NCBI RefSeq assembly: GCF_000003815.2
Contig: NC_049987.1
Location: 12,828,700 to 12,892,699, forward strand
Source of the DNA: Branchiostoma floridae
Taxonomy: Eukaryota > Chordata > Leptocardii > Amphioxiformes > Branchiostomatidae
DNA: 64,000 nucleotides
Reading direction: 5' to 3'
Each line of letters begins with the position of its first letter. Positions within the stretch are counted from its first letter, which is position 1. Under the pieces are notes generated by a model that made no database searches, was not told where the DNA came from, and saw nothing but the letters and a program-made list of their open reading frames with translations. The position numbers and the translations under genes are program-made. This document shows, in pieces, positions 11,501-23,523 of this stretch.

Positions 11501-12875
11501 CCTACAACTATGGGAAACACATGGCGCTGGCGCACAGGGTATTAGATGGTTTTAACCCTCTTCTGTCTGACATTTGGTACACATTTGGTCAAATACAATT
11601 CAATCTTTACTTTACTTCCAGACGTTTTGAGTGACATCTATTACTCAGTGTCACTAGAATGAACAATGAATGATCTGTTCATTCTAATGATATTGAAGAC
11701 TGATGCATGTCACTTGAAATGTATGGAAGTAAATCTCTGTTTTTATCCAGTTGTAGAGATTGAATAGTATTTGAATATTGTTTACCTGGATATCTAACCC
11801 TCTTAAACATGGTAAACATCTGTTTCTTTTTTTTTTGCATGAACAGTAAACTGCCTTAAAATGCTGAACACACCAGTGCAATCATACACCCTCTTTTCTC
11901 ATAGGTTGACATGAGTAAATCTCATTTTGTCATAGAGGAAGTTTAAAATGATTATATTTTCTCTGTGTTTCAGCTGCATGCTGACCTCCTGCCCTTCTCA
12001 GACTCCAGTGACCCCAACATGCCCTTTGCCCTGACCTCTGCCCCCATGGTGCTTCACATGGAGCATGCTGGGAGGGCGGCTGTTACCGACAAAATTACTC
12101 AGGTTTGTTCAATACTGTAAATGCAGAAATGTTTGCGGTGGTTTTATGTTCGCAGTTTTTGCAGGGACCACTTCACCGTGAACTTAAAACCACCACGAAT
12201 ATTTTTTCCATTATAGTATGAGATTGCAGTCTATGGGGCTACCGCGAACTTAAAACCGCCGCCAACAGTCCACTTTCTCGCAAATGCGAAATTAAATGCC
12301 TGCAAACTCAAGTTGCTGCAAACTTAAATGCATTTACAGTAATGTAACATCAAGAAGCTTTGAAACAGAAACTATATTTTATGATTTAAAAATTAGGGTA
12401 TGGTATGCCGTATAAACTTGTGAACAGGTATACAGTAGAAGCCGTTTAACTGCACACCCCATTTGCCAGCATGTTTCGTTTAATTATCCAGGTGGTGCAA
12501 CAAAGCAAAGTTATCCAACTGCACTACACCACCACGGGATTTGGTACCATTAACAGAAGTGTGCGGTAATCTGTTGTGCAATTAGCTGGCTTCTGCTGTA
12601 CCTTTCAACTGCATGCAATTTCAAAAACCATCAAGAACATTTAGTTGCTTTTTGTTATCAAGTTTTTTTTCCTCTTTATTAAGGTTTCAGACAAGGCAAT
12701 GAAAGTTGACTACAAGCAGCTCCGCCTAGAGGTTCTGAAAGGTCCTGCAGTCCATGCTGCTAAGGAACTGTGCTACGACCACTCCCAGAAGGCACTCGCT
12801 GCTGTGACAGTGTTCCAAGAGTCTGAGGCTAAAAGTGCTCTGGAGAACATGACCAGAGCTGTCACAAGGTTCTAA
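8532..12875 (+). CDS. PDSS2: Decaprenyl-diphosphate synthase subunit 2 (PDSS2)
   Basis: Six exons: 8532-8986, 9582-9746, 10579-10777, 11287-11538, 11974-12102, 12684-12875. All junctions are GT/AG with matching phases, giving 463 residues (human about 399). PDSS2 is the non-catalytic partner of PDSS1 in the mitochondrial heterotetramer that makes the polyprenyl tail of ubiquinone. Recognisable blocks include [49 protein letters not shown] and the C-terminal [16 protein letters not shown]. As in the family, the DDxxD metal-binding motifs of true prenyltransferases are absent. The N-terminus is Arg/Ser/Thr-rich with few acidic residues, consistent with a mitochondrial presequence. Exon 2 carries an acidic Glu/Gly insertion just before the conserved MVSGIY block, in a low-complexity GAGGAG-rich stretch. 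The start chosen is the first ATG of the open first exon. Confidence 0.95.
9837..10450 (+). repeat. 26-bp minisatellite in PDSS2 intron 2
   Basis: About two dozen degenerate head-to-tail copies of a roughly 26-bp unit, containing GTTTCCCTGTCCCTGGTGCT. Some units are shortened to about 19 bp. One strand is strongly pyrimidine-rich. Long open frames on the opposite strand (for example the repeated MDRETHS pattern) are by-products of the repeat. Confidence 0.95.
12115..12339. mobile_element. Palindromic MITE with TA target duplication (PDSS2 intron 5)
   Basis: Starts CTGTAAATGCAGAAATG and ends ATGCATTTACAG, flanked by TA. The interior holds imperfect inverted GCGAACTTAAAACC blocks. The same family occurs at 58249-58439 (opposite orientation) and as a truncated copy at 26652-26770. 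TA duplication suggests mobilisation by a Tc1/mariner-type transposase; that is inference. Confidence 0.75.
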
Positions 12876-13211
12876 GCTTGAAAGTAGAATGTTACAATAC
12901 ATTTGTATTATGGCATTATGGAGCTACTTCTTTGTAAAGAGGCTACTAAACAATATTATATTTCATATTGGTTGAACCAGTGAATGCAAAATGAAATTGT
13001 GAGTGATCCTTCAAATAGATTCCTTAGTTGCCTACATGTTATTTGAAATAAGTATGTAACATGTAATGCTGAATGAATCTCAGAAAATGTGTGGCAAATG
13101 TTCAATAGTTTTTACTTGCTCGTTTATTGAAGCAGTGTTTTTATGTATGTTAGCTTGAATGTTTTGCACACAAAGCAATATTCTCCTAGATACTGGTCCT
13201 CTTCAGTCAAA

Positions 13212-13217
13212 AATAAA
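13212..13217 (+). terminator. Candidate PDSS2 poly(A) signal
   Basis: AATAAA about 340 nt after the PDSS2 stop codon, in an A-rich context. Assigned only by position and motif. Confidence 0.45.
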
Positions 13218-13694
13218 TAACAAGCATTTTCTGTTTTTTATTTGGCAAAGGGGAATGACATCTCTTTGATATATTCTTATACTACAACTTATAATGTCAC
13301 ATATCACTCACATTTACTAACACAAACTACCTGAAATCCAATCCAAATTCATCTTACGACATTTTAGACATATTGGATGTTTTAGGTTTCATGAGATGAT
13401 GCCTCATTTTTGTGTCCTTAGTATTTTCTTATTCCAAAGTAGAGTAATGTTCTGGTGTGTTTCATACTAAGTTGTGTAGACATATTTTACTGCCAAGTTT
13501 GGTTGTATTTACATCATAATCTATATTATGATTGTAAGATCCTCAAGTGTATTGTAAAATCTGTAGTTGTGGGAAAAGGTGATTATCATTATGTATTAGT
13601 GACTTATTTCTTCCATCACTGTATTGATCATACTATGGCTGTTTAGTGGTGATGTCTGGCCATGTGAAATTACCTCATGAATTTCTTGACGTCC

Positions 13695-14150
13695 AATGGA
13701 ATCCGATGCTGCTCACATAAGCGTAAACCTGTTTGTCAACAGAATTCAATTCATGTACAGCACATGCTTGAGTCCTAGAATTTTCCTTTTACTGTACTAT
13801 TGTTGTGCCATGTGTGTGAAGACAACTACTCTACATTACAAATTTACAATGGTTCCTTTTGAACTTCTCTGGAAGAAAATTTCATTTATCACTATAGAAA
13901 TGGTGCTACAAAAAAACGAAAATTTACACAGCTCATTGTCCTTGTGTTTTTATTAACTTTGGAGACTTGTCTTTATTTATTGTCACTGTACCAATAGATG
14001 TCCCCACATTATCTTCTAGCAGATGCAATGTTTGGGTCCCATTCAGCTGGTAATGGTAAAGAGGAAGACATCATATCTGTATGAAAATGTCCAAAATGTA
14101 GAGATCATTTTCCAGGATTTATACACAGAATGAACCAATTTTAAATACAA
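13695..14150 (+). repeat. Dispersed ~450-bp repeat, copy 1
   Basis: Collinear with 39465-39950 over several blocks, for example GATGCAATGTTTGGG, CCAAAATGTAGAGATC and GAACCAATTTT. Divergence and small indels are visible throughout. No coding potential or obvious terminal repeats are seen; both copies lie just downstream of a gene. Confidence 0.7.
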
Positions 14151-14208
14151 CATAATTATCTTTAAATGATTATTGATGGTCAAGCACACGCAATCGGAGG
14201 TCCTTAGA

Positions 14209-14308
14209 NNNNNNNNNNNNNNNNNNNNNNNNNNNNNNNNNNNNNNNNNNNNNNNNNNNNNNNNNNNNNNNNNNNNNNNNNNNNNNNNNNNNNNNNNNNN
14301 NNNNNNNN
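14209..14308. other. Assembly gap (100 N)
   Basis: Exactly 100 undetermined bases, the usual placeholder for a gap of unknown size. The right edge starts with a short A-run. Confidence 0.99.
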
Positions 14309-17300
14309 AAAAAAAAGCGCCCTACCGCAGAGGCCGGACAGACGGCAGGTCAGCTGCATGCTGCAGGTTACTCTAGAGGCATCCCTTGCTTGATCCCTTA
14401 CTAATACCATCGTGTATGATGAAATGTTTTACATTGACCATAGTGTCAAGGACGCTCAGCAGGAGCCGACGTGTAACCGCACCTTGCAACTGGTCAGCAA
14501 TAAACTTGGCCCAATAACAAACATCGCTAACAATATCAGTCGGCATGCCACCGGCACGCCAGCTTCATTCAGGCTGACGCTGCAGAAATGTTTACAGTCA
14601 GATTCTCTTGATCATACAAACATGATGAAAAGAATGGCAGTCCTGTTAATGATTTGCATATATAGTATATTTTACATAGACTTTGTTTGAGTAGGCTCCT
14701 TTCATCTACATCAATCAACTTGTCATCTACCCTGGGAAAACCAAAGGTGGCGCAATTGATTACCGATCCCCACCACACCCGCCCGTGCCCGACGATCCAG
14801 TTGGCCCCACCAAACTATCGCTTGCCTCTGGTTGTATACAAAGTGTAGTATATAAGTAAGTAAGCAGCGAGCGTGCGTGTGGCAGGATCGGTAACCTTTT
14901 CCGAGCCGCCTCTTTGGTTTTCCAAGGTATTGTCTGACACCACATGGCACCGTTGACATTGGAGCAGGCATTAACATGCATCACCCAGCAAACATACTTT
15001 GATAACAGCACTGGCGTTTCCTTATTTGCTTGAAACAAATACGCTCCAACATGCAAATGGAGAATAACAAAATTGTTAAGTCCCTGGTCAATGACATCAT
15101 CCTGCGTGTCCTGAGAATAACTTTTATGAGGTTTTTAAGACATAGGTAGAACTGACAAAATGCACTAATAACATAGTCCGACTTGCATTCTCTTGACCTG
15201 ACTGGATTATTAAGAAATAGCTCTTGTGCTCAGAAACAAGTTTTTTCCCTGAAATTAGAGGAGTGTCTGTCAAGAAAATTCTGAAGAGGATATAACTTAA
15301 GAAAGAATTAATGGGTTTGTCATGCTTTATGGTATGTAGGTAGTTTAGACAAGGATATACAATATGAAGTACAAGTTAAATTGGAGGACGTTTACATGAT
15401 TAATGAGAAAATTCTATCATAGCAGTTTTTCAGTGTATCTCTTGTCCCGGACATGATATGGTCTTTTGGGGTTTAAGTGGCAGATAGCTTTTGATGTCAG
15501 GATAAAGTTGGCCTGCTAACATTCAATTTTGGGACTGCATGATCATTTCGTGTAAGCTAGTTGAAGGTGAACAGCACCGTGCATAAATTATGTAGATGTA
15601 GAAGTCATATCATTATAAACTCTATTTCATTGAAGAATAAGGTCGTCAAACTCTGGTTTTAGGTTTGTTTTCTGTTGGTTTGGTCATTTTCAAGTTTTTT
15701 TGTTTGTTTTTTTTCAGAAATTGGCGAGACCCACATTAACTCAAAAGTTGTTTTTCGCCAACGTCACGTAGATCAGATTGCATCATAGTCTGGACTTTAA
15801 TGGACTGAATAACCTCGCCAGGTGGAGCATAGCTAAGCTGGCAACCTACAGTTTACACTGTCAACACCACTGTCTGGCTCTGGCATTTCCTTGTTTGCTT
15901 TAAACAAGTACAATGTCATCAAAGGAACATCATTCTTTTTCTCGGGAAGAAAACATGGCCAAGTACGATTCTGAAGCACTGTAGTAGAAATGAAAAAAAT
16001 AGGTAATTGTAATGATAAGACAAGAGTCCGTAGGACACAAACTCCGTGAAGCAACCTTTGTAATAGCCTCGGCTAGTTGACCGACCTTGGCTGTCTGTAA
16101 TGTCAGCCGAACAAATAAAATGAAATAGAATAATTATGGTCGTTGAGGTGGGCTTAAGTGTTTGATACCCTCTTTGCATTTGACAACTGACAAATTAGGC
16201 AATTTTATGGCGAATTGCGATACTGCGACTATGTGAGCCCTCAAATAAACCACCTTCTGTTGTATCATTTGCGCAATTGCACAATTAAATGATTCCCATG
16301 CACTTTGCCATTCCCTCTTTCTTCAAGGGCAGGGGAAGGTGGGGTTGTCAGTGACTTTGGAACAGTATTGATGTATACTAGCAAATACAATTTTCCATTT
16401 CAAACAAAACCATGTCAGTTCCATGAAAGCTGGATCAAATATTGGTGGCTAAAAATCTCATGGGGATGGGTAATTGTTTTACTCTGCTAAAGGTCAGTAT
16501 TGTTCTGTTACTGAAGAAACATGTGACTGAACTGATAACACTGAACAGTCAAACCTGAATTATTGACCATTTACTTTTGGGTGCAAGAACTGTTCTGTCA
16601 CGTCCTGTCCACCATCGGTGCATGTTTGCGATCCTAGCTTCATTTTGCAATTCTACCTATTTTCCTTAAATTCTTTCTTTAAAATTGGTGTTTTATTTTC
16701 TCATATTATATCTGGGGCGTCATGAGAATACAATAATGTAAAGTTATATTTGCGCGTATTGTCAGTTTTTTTCCAAACTAAGTAATATATCTATGTCCCT
16801 TTGAACGACTGATCTATCCAAAATGTTTTGCAAAAGAACGACTCAAAGACTGGATCCCTCCTTTCTTAACTTTAATACACTTAAACTAGACAAAATACTT
16901 CACATGGATAAAGTTATATAATGATGAAGCATAGATACTATACTAGTATTATATAAACTTGGCTGGTCCATATGTTTTATGAATGTATAAACTTAAAGGC
17001 TAGTCATTTCTCCCACGAATTCAACATTCTGTACAGAAGGCTGAATAACACAATTTTTAAAGACATTCTTTGTCAATGATAATGTGCAATTTTATCTACT
17101 GGCACACGTGGCTATAATAACAATGTTATCACCTGAAACTACTAATTGAATGAAAAGAACTTGTAATTAAGTTTCTTAAAAAAATACAAGAGTAACGATT
17201 GCCTTATATTATAAGTTTAAATCGTACAAAACGCCATAAATCATGACTTATAAAACAAAAACTAAATGTCCTATCCTAGTACAAATAGTACGGGCTCTTT

Positions 17301-17641
17301 CAGATAACACAGATGTATTTGGTATATTTGAACGTGTGCGCATGCATTTGATTTAAAGATGAAAGTATTGTAAGAAGGAAACAGCAAAATATTTACTTAA
17401 AGGTATTACACAAATTGACACAATTGTTTTTAGATGGAAATTTTAGGCATCGCAATATATGCTAGAATTTTCCATACTTTTGCTACGCTGGTGTAATCTC
17501 CTTGAAATTAATCACTTTTGTTAATTTTGAAATTGTTACCTTCTCTAAATACCATTCGTACTGGCCTGATTTAATCACGTTTCTTGCGGCCCGCCCTTCA
17601 TCTGTGGGGAGGCGCCAATTTGGTCTGCGGAGTTTGCCTTA
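14309..17641. other. Intergenic between PDSS2 and the Patched-domain gene
   Basis: No exon recognised. It contains the inverted-repeat element at 14732-14927. It also has two related blocks near 15005 and 15875 that share a TTTCCTT(A/G)TTTGCTT motif. The rest is AT-rich and featureless. Confidence 0.4.
14732..14927. mobile_element. Short imperfect inverted-repeat element
   Basis: The ends share GGAAAACCAAAG and an inner GTTACCGATCC / GATTACCGATCC block in inverse orientation, about 200 bp overall. Probably a MITE; no clear target duplication was identified. Confidence 0.45.
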
Positions 17642-18375
17642 TACCCCCGTCACATTATATACGATCTTCGGACGTACTTTGCGATCGCAGGAAGGTCGGC
17701 AAATTTTAAGAGGGTCTTGCGTATTTGTCGCCCCAAAACTGTCCCTGTCATATTTAAGCGAGGCTCGTGCGATCGACGGTGAATAAATCTATGATAATGA
17801 ACCTCCCATGACCTCTTGCACGCGGATAAGGTAACAGAAAACGTTCCTAAAAAAGGTAAGAGATCAATGAATGTTGCTTATTTTGTTGTCGGAATCTTTT
17901 TAATCAATGAATGAAATGTGCGGGCATAATAGAAATGACATAAGAAAGGAAAGTGTGTCACAAAGCCAGCCTACATACTACCACAGGGGCCACAATGTCA
18001 GAATTACCCTCATATTCCCAGAAATTCAATATTTGTAGACAAACGGAAGTTGGGCGAACGTAGCCCGAACGTCGCCCGAACGTCGCCCGACTAACGGGCG
18101 TTCGCTATCCGATTTGCACTCGATACTGTGCTGTGCTCGCCCATCGGTCTTCAATAGTTGGATTGACGCAAGACTATCGACCAATTCCCTTGCGAGGTAC
18201 GCACGATTTGCACGCACAATCTGCGACTCGGTAACGAGCTCTGCGATCTCAGAGATCTCCTGCGACTATCGTACGACCCCCGAAAATCGCCGGCGATCCC
18301 GAAAAATCACGAAAATGTCATTTAGAGCTCGTAGACTAGTCTTCCGATCGATTTTCGCCTAATGTGACGGGGGTA
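17642..18375. mobile_element. PIF/Harbinger-type non-autonomous transposon
   Basis: The ends are TACCCCCGTCACATTA and its inverse. A 3-bp TTA is duplicated on both sides (17639-17641 and 18376-18378), which fits Harbinger elements. The interior is CpG-rich with three tandem CCCGAACGTCG-like units near 18060. Open frames inside are not recognisable as transposase. Confidence 0.75.
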
Positions 18376-18621
18376 TTACACAGACAAACACAGACTACAT
18401 TCGTGCCTGCATTATGTGCCTTTATGCCATTAAAGTTAAGGCAAAGATTTCTCAATAAAGAGTTGGCTTTCTCAATTCCCAAATGGTGATGTAAGAAAAT
18501 ATTTGTCGCATCTGACTATAGTTGTGTACAAGGCCAGCATACTATCCTATCGCGCGCGTCGATACAGGATACAAAGTCACCTTACACTGACCGAGGGAAA
18601 TCAAATTTGAAAAATACGGTA

Positions 18622-21600
18622 CTAATATAGTATGTTGTCTTCGTGCTGATTTGCGCGCTCTCTCACTTCTGGCTCATCCTTCTCATACGACTGGTTTACG
18701 TACTCTATCCAGTTTGCCATTTCTTTGTTCATCAACGGGTTTTCATTGCCGATGGCTGCGTTATGCGAAGGGGAGGATTGGCGAGCACTGGCAATAGCAA
18801 GTGTTCCAGGCTCTGCCAATGTGGCAGTTGTTGCATAAGCTGTATCGTCAACCTTCGATGTACTTCCATGCTTTTCAAATCGTTTTCCTAGCGACTTCTT
18901 AGGGCCCAGGAAAGTCAGGACTACAGGCAGTATGACAATACCATGCATAGCACCAAACAGCATTACCAGAAGCATTGTTTTGAAAAAGGTCCGGAAAATG
19001 TAGCTTGTGGAGAAGGCAAGAGCAAGAATGCCAAGGATGGTGGAAACGGTGCTCTGTACGATTGGCATGCCGATGGAATATAGAGCAAATACCGAGCGCT
19101 CATTTCTCGACTCTCCCTGTCCCGTTACAAAGGCGTACGTTATGTGGGCCGAAAAATCGACAGAAAAGCCGATACACATGATGATGTTTATCATAGAAAC
19201 GCTGTCCAAGTTAACACCCCACAGAGTCATGAAACCAATAACGCCGGCGTCGATAGAAGCTATGGTGAGCGCGATCCACAAGGAACAGATGGGATGAGGA
19301 ACCAGAAGTAGGGAGACCACTAACATAGATAGGGTGGCTATGCCGATATTTTGTAAGGTGTTTGGAAGAACTGCTGTGTATTGGTCATAAAAGATGAATG
19401 CAGGATGGAACACAGTCATCTGAAATGGGGCTTCTGCGGCCAGACGCCTCATATCCAACATCATGTCTCTCTCACGATTCGCGGTGTTGGTGTTTTTGGA
19501 CTGAACAAAGAAGCGGGATGACAATATTTTTGTTTTATTGTCGTTAAACTCTATGTCAAGCTGATAGCGATCGAACCAAACGGTTGCCAGAAACTGGTCT
19601 TTCAGGATAGTGATAAACCTTTCAGAGCCTGGAGTATTTGGGAGGAATGGATGCCCTCGAAGAAACATTGTGTAAGCGTTCAGCCATGAATCGGTATTGT
19701 TTGAACCAAAGGTGTACTCGCTGTTTTCAAAATTCTGCAGGGTGTCAGAAATTTGCTGTTGGATTGTGAGATTTGAATAATCTACCTCTTCTGTCAGAGT
19801 GACCATTACCTGTGGTCCATACGTCTTGAAATATTCATCCTCTAAGTCATAGAATTTGACAATATAAGAATTGTCGTCTGCTAGCGACTGAAGGCGCAGT
19901 CCTTCGCGCAGCTGTGTACAACCCCAGATAGAGACGGCAAGGTACCCTAGGAACAGTATGATAACGACTACTTTGACAAAACCAGTCGTCAGAAATGGTC
20001 CGAAGTACTTTTTAAAGAAAAGCATTAAAAAGTGATCCCTTTCTGGCTCCTGATCTACGATACCCTGGTCCAACTCTGTACCAGTTACCCCTCCCGCGCA
20101 AAACAGCCTGAAACAGCCAGATCTGTGCTCAGCATCTTTCTTGGTCGGAGCGCGCAAGCATGTAGCCCAATGGAGATTCTTATTTTCACGGTAACCGAAA
20201 ATCGCCATGCACGCAGCAAAGAAGGTTATCTGATAGATATAATCAAAAACCAAAGCTACACCGGTAAATATACAGAATATCTGGACAGAAGGGAAGAAAG
20301 TTATAGCACCGATGCCGAATGCTAGCGCGTCAGTGATGCTGGTGATTGTTATGGACATGGCGGCCTCTCCCAGTGCCTCGGACATGCGTCGCTCCACGGA
20401 ATGGCGTGGGTTGGTCTTGCGCCATGCAGCAACCATGATGAACATGTCGTCGATGCCAATCCCTGTTGGCCAAAAAAACAACGATGAGAAAATACACATA
20501 GACGATACACATAGATGAGAAAATAACACATAGATGACTGCATTTGAAAAATATGAGAGAAAGGCCAGACGGGCATTGAGATTCAAATAAATTCATTCCT
20601 ACATACATGAGCTGCAAAAATATATGTAACATTTAAAGTGATATTTCATAAACCCCTCTCCTAATCTAATGCACACCATCATTCATACACGGTCACGGTA
20701 CAAGTGCACACGCGGGTTGCACAAAGTTGGACTTACCAAGGCAGAGAAATGGCATAGAGGCCACGATACTAATGAACTTCACTCCGCAGAAGAGGACGAG
20801 GCCCATGGAGGAGACGATTGCAAGGCCGGCCGACAACACGCCGAGCATCCCGAGCCAGGGTTTAGCGCGTACGGCGTCTGTGTCCGCGCAGGAACACACA
20901 GCGAACGTGATGATGATACTGAATGTGATGCTGAAGAGAGGGATGATTCCGTTTGTCACTGAGTTCAGTTCGTTCGCCCGACTTTGGGACGTGTACATGG
21001 CTACGTCTATGTCCGTAGATGTGAAAGTAGGCACTTCTGCGAGGAAGGCTTCCTCCCACTTAGCGCTGATAACATCGTTTACTTGTTCGCTGTCGTCCCA
21101 ACGGACATAGTAGTGAAGTTGGAGGGCTTCGGCAGACTCGACCGTGTCTTCCGTACCGTCAACAATGGTGACACCGCCAAGCTGTGTTCCAAGAAAGAGT
21201 TGCACTCCCAATGGACTGAAGGATGTCGGATAGAGAATGGTGGTGTTTTGAACTTGGCTGGCATTGTAGTCGACAAGTTCAAGGAACTCGTTGCTGTCAC
21301 ATTTCCCCTGCCACGCAGCACACAGGTCTTCATAACGGTAAGTCTGTCCCTCGTGATCGACAGAAATATTGTTGAGCACAAACTCGTGTAGTCGTAGGAC
21401 CTCTTCCATCATACTTTGCTGGAGAATGTTACTTTTGTCTTTGGCAGTCACGATAACTCGACCGAAACGCCCGAAAACGGCAAGCCTGCTTTGCTGAAAG
21501 TTGTCCGTGACGTTTGTGGAGAAATGGTCCTGTATGACTGATCGCTCGGTCTTGGCTTCCCCGTTTGTCGGTGTGAACAGGTACTCTACTCCGGATTCTT

Positions 21601-21748
21601 GTTGGGTTGGGAGTAAGTACATGCCTGACGCCAAACCTCCCGCAACCAGAATCGGGATGATGAAGAAAGGTAACGGATAACGGGCCACCAGCCCGCCATA
21701 ATGTTCAAAAAGTCTGCGCAACCGGCGCTCAATGCAGTCATATGCCAT
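18622..21748 (-). CDS. Patched domain-containing membrane protein (PTCHD3-like, RND superfamily)
   Basis: Two exons on the minus strand, 21748-20737 and 20462-18622, joined in phase 1 (CTTG|gtaagt ... acag|GGATTGG) to give 950 residues. An N-terminal transmembrane helix (about residues 26-46) precedes a large extracellular loop with N-glycosylation sequons. A sterol-sensing-domain-like helix bundle follows from about residue 265. The RND signature GIGIDDMF is split across the intron. After a second helix and loop comes the second-half motif GFSVDFSAH within the C-terminal bundle, then a charged cytoplasmic tail. Patched/NPC1/Dispatched relatives move sterols or lipids using a cation gradient; the substrate here is unknown. 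The gene is divergent from the polyketide synthase 1.8 kb away. The start is the first ATG of the open exon; an untranslated upstream exon is possible. Confidence 0.92.
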
Positions 21749-23203
21749 GTTGCGTTCCTCCGTAGATCTGAAATGCGCCGTATGAAAGTCAGAACTTATC
21801 CCTTCCTATTTTCAACATGACCTAAGACAGCAGTTGACCTGGCAGCACGACCGTACAGAGACTCTCCATTTATTTGTGTGTGCAATGTGCAAACAGTGGG
21901 AAAATTGTATACGAACATGGGCCTAGAACAATCGTGGCCATTATGCTGAGCCAAAGCAAACTTCCTTGTTGACCAACCACGATAGTTACTATGCTAACAC
22001 CTGCGTACGGCGACGGGGAAATTGCCTTTCATACCTCCCAAGTCCCAATTGGTGATCAAGAAACTAATAAAGCTGTCTATGCTTTTTTGTTTATAGTTAT
22101 GGTTATGGTTAGATATCATTTTTCAACGAGGTAGCATGACTGTAAAATAGTAGTGTGTAGTGTACCATGTAAGTCATTCAGATAATGCTCGTGAGGATCA
22201 ATAATAATAGCCTGTTTTTGTCGACTTTGGATACGACCAAAATAATCTGGTATTAGCTCTGACCATACGTAACACTGTTAAGTTGACACGCATTTATCGA
22301 CCTAGTGAAGAATAACTATCGTCCCGACTAAAGCAGGGCCAGGTTAATCAAATTCTACAGTATTGATCTGATACGCGTTGGACTTTCATGAGTGAAGATT
22401 ACACAACGATTGCATCAGGTACAATGTGTGTCAAATAACGCGTATTAAAAGCTATGTAAATCAGTGTACTAATCTAATATCACTCAATACACATTAGTGA
22501 CTAATGACTTTTCGATAAGTGTGATGGGTTTTTAACGTGCTTGATTTGTAGCTCTCCTCAAAACACGGGACCTCCATTTAACCTCTTAACTGCCGAAGCT
22601 AGGTACTCATTTTCATCTCAGTGAAGTCAGGAAAGTTAGACAGTGTAAAGTGCCTCTCCCAAGGGCACAAGATTGGTGGCACATCAACGGATTTGAATCC
22701 AGAACCTCTGGGTTACAAATTGCCTCTGCGGATTGCTTCCACGACGCCACTATAATAAAGACTTACAGCTACAGTAAGACTACTGAATGTGACTCGAGAA
22801 GGCAAATCATCACAAAACTGTGGGAACAAGCAACCAAAGCTCACTCCTTCATACAAGCTGCCCAAGGTGAGCGGCTAACAAGGCAAGGAATGCCGACGAA
22901 ATGTAGCATTAACCCATGACGGGCGCCACCTCGAGCTCAGCTACTGAATGTCCGATCGATTAGCCGCCACAGTGTTGCCATGCATTGGTATACTCAGGGC
23001 AAAATGTTCAAACGACTTTTCCTATGATCCAAGTAAAAGATTGAAAAAAAAAGTGATTGTGTTGTGTGCCATATGAACTAAGGAACGCCCAGTGTACAAA
23101 TTGGGCTTGAATGATTGATTGTCTTTGTCGTATAGGGTAGATAACAATCGTTTCCTTGTCGTTCTGCTGACTAAGTATGTAAATAAGCCCCTGTCTTTAA
23201 ACG
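21749..23203. promoter_or_regulatory. Divergent intergenic region between the RND gene and the polyketide synthase
   Basis: Separates two head-to-head genes. It contains a tRNA-derived SINE-like block (22540-22751). No TATA box is seen on the minus-strand side. Short open frames here are not supported as genes. Confidence 0.45.
22540..22751 (-). mobile_element. tRNA-derived SINE
   Basis: Read on the minus strand it begins TGGCGTCGTGG, like an A box. A B-box-like GGATTCAAATCC follows, then CTTGGGAGAGGCACTTTACA. This order is characteristic of SINEs common in marine invertebrates, recalled from general knowledge. The 3' end is indistinct. Confidence 0.6.
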
Positions 23204-23211
23204 TATAAAAG
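23204..23211 (+). promoter_or_regulatory. TATA box of the polyketide synthase gene
   Basis: TATAAAAG followed by GGCGAG, an excellent TATA consensus about 320 bp before the synthase start codon. It predicts transcription start near 23235 and a 5' leader of roughly 290 nt with several short upstream ATG frames. It suggests regulated rather than housekeeping expression. Confidence 0.6.
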
Positions 23212-23464
23212 GGCGAGTGAAAGAAACGGCCCGGGATACGGAAAGGAGGGACGCGATGAGAACATAAATGTTTACATTCGTCAAGGTAAAATTCTACATA
23301 CAAAACATGTATATTCGTATATTGTATCTCTAGTAACTACAATTACAACTGTTTTCAATATGTTTTGATATTTTGGTGACGCGAGAAGTGTATTTAAGTT
23401 GAAGTGGAAAGTGTTGTAAATTCTTGTTTGTACAAATTAAGGAGTGGTGATGATTTTTTACAAG

Positions 23465-23476
23465 ATGGCTAAATAA
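23465..23476 (+). promoter_or_regulatory. Three-codon upstream ORF in a YY1-like context
   Basis: ATGGCTAAATAA, preceded by CAAG, lies 48 nt before the synthase ATG. It could lower translation of the main frame or be part of a YY1-like site. Confidence 0.35.
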
Positions 23477-23523
23477 CACGTCTCCTTACTACCGAACTCA
23501 TCTTAGGCAAGTTCTACGCCGCG

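Larger units (their letters stand above)
12876..14208. other. PDSS2 3' UTR and downstream flank
   Basis: Holds a candidate AATAAA at 13212-13217 and, from about 13695, a dispersed repeat also found at 39465-39950. No other gene is seen. Short open frames lack coding character. Confidence 0.45.

Noticed and set aside
17502-18362. Open frames of 94, 63 and 82 codons on both strands
   Set aside because: Located across the CpG-rich core of the Harbinger-type element; overlapping strands and no family match.
20330-20632. Extension of the Patched-domain second exon upstream to 20586
   Set aside because: An acceptor at 20463-20464 restores the GIGIDDMF motif exactly with exon 1; upstream sequence is repetitive intron.
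22540-22751. Functional tRNA gene
   Set aside because: B-box-like sequence is present but no cloverleaf or anticodon arm can be folded; the downstream SINE body explains it better.
22650-22919. 89-codon plus-strand gene upstream of the synthase
   Set aside because: Overlaps a tRNA-derived SINE in opposite orientation and has no homology.
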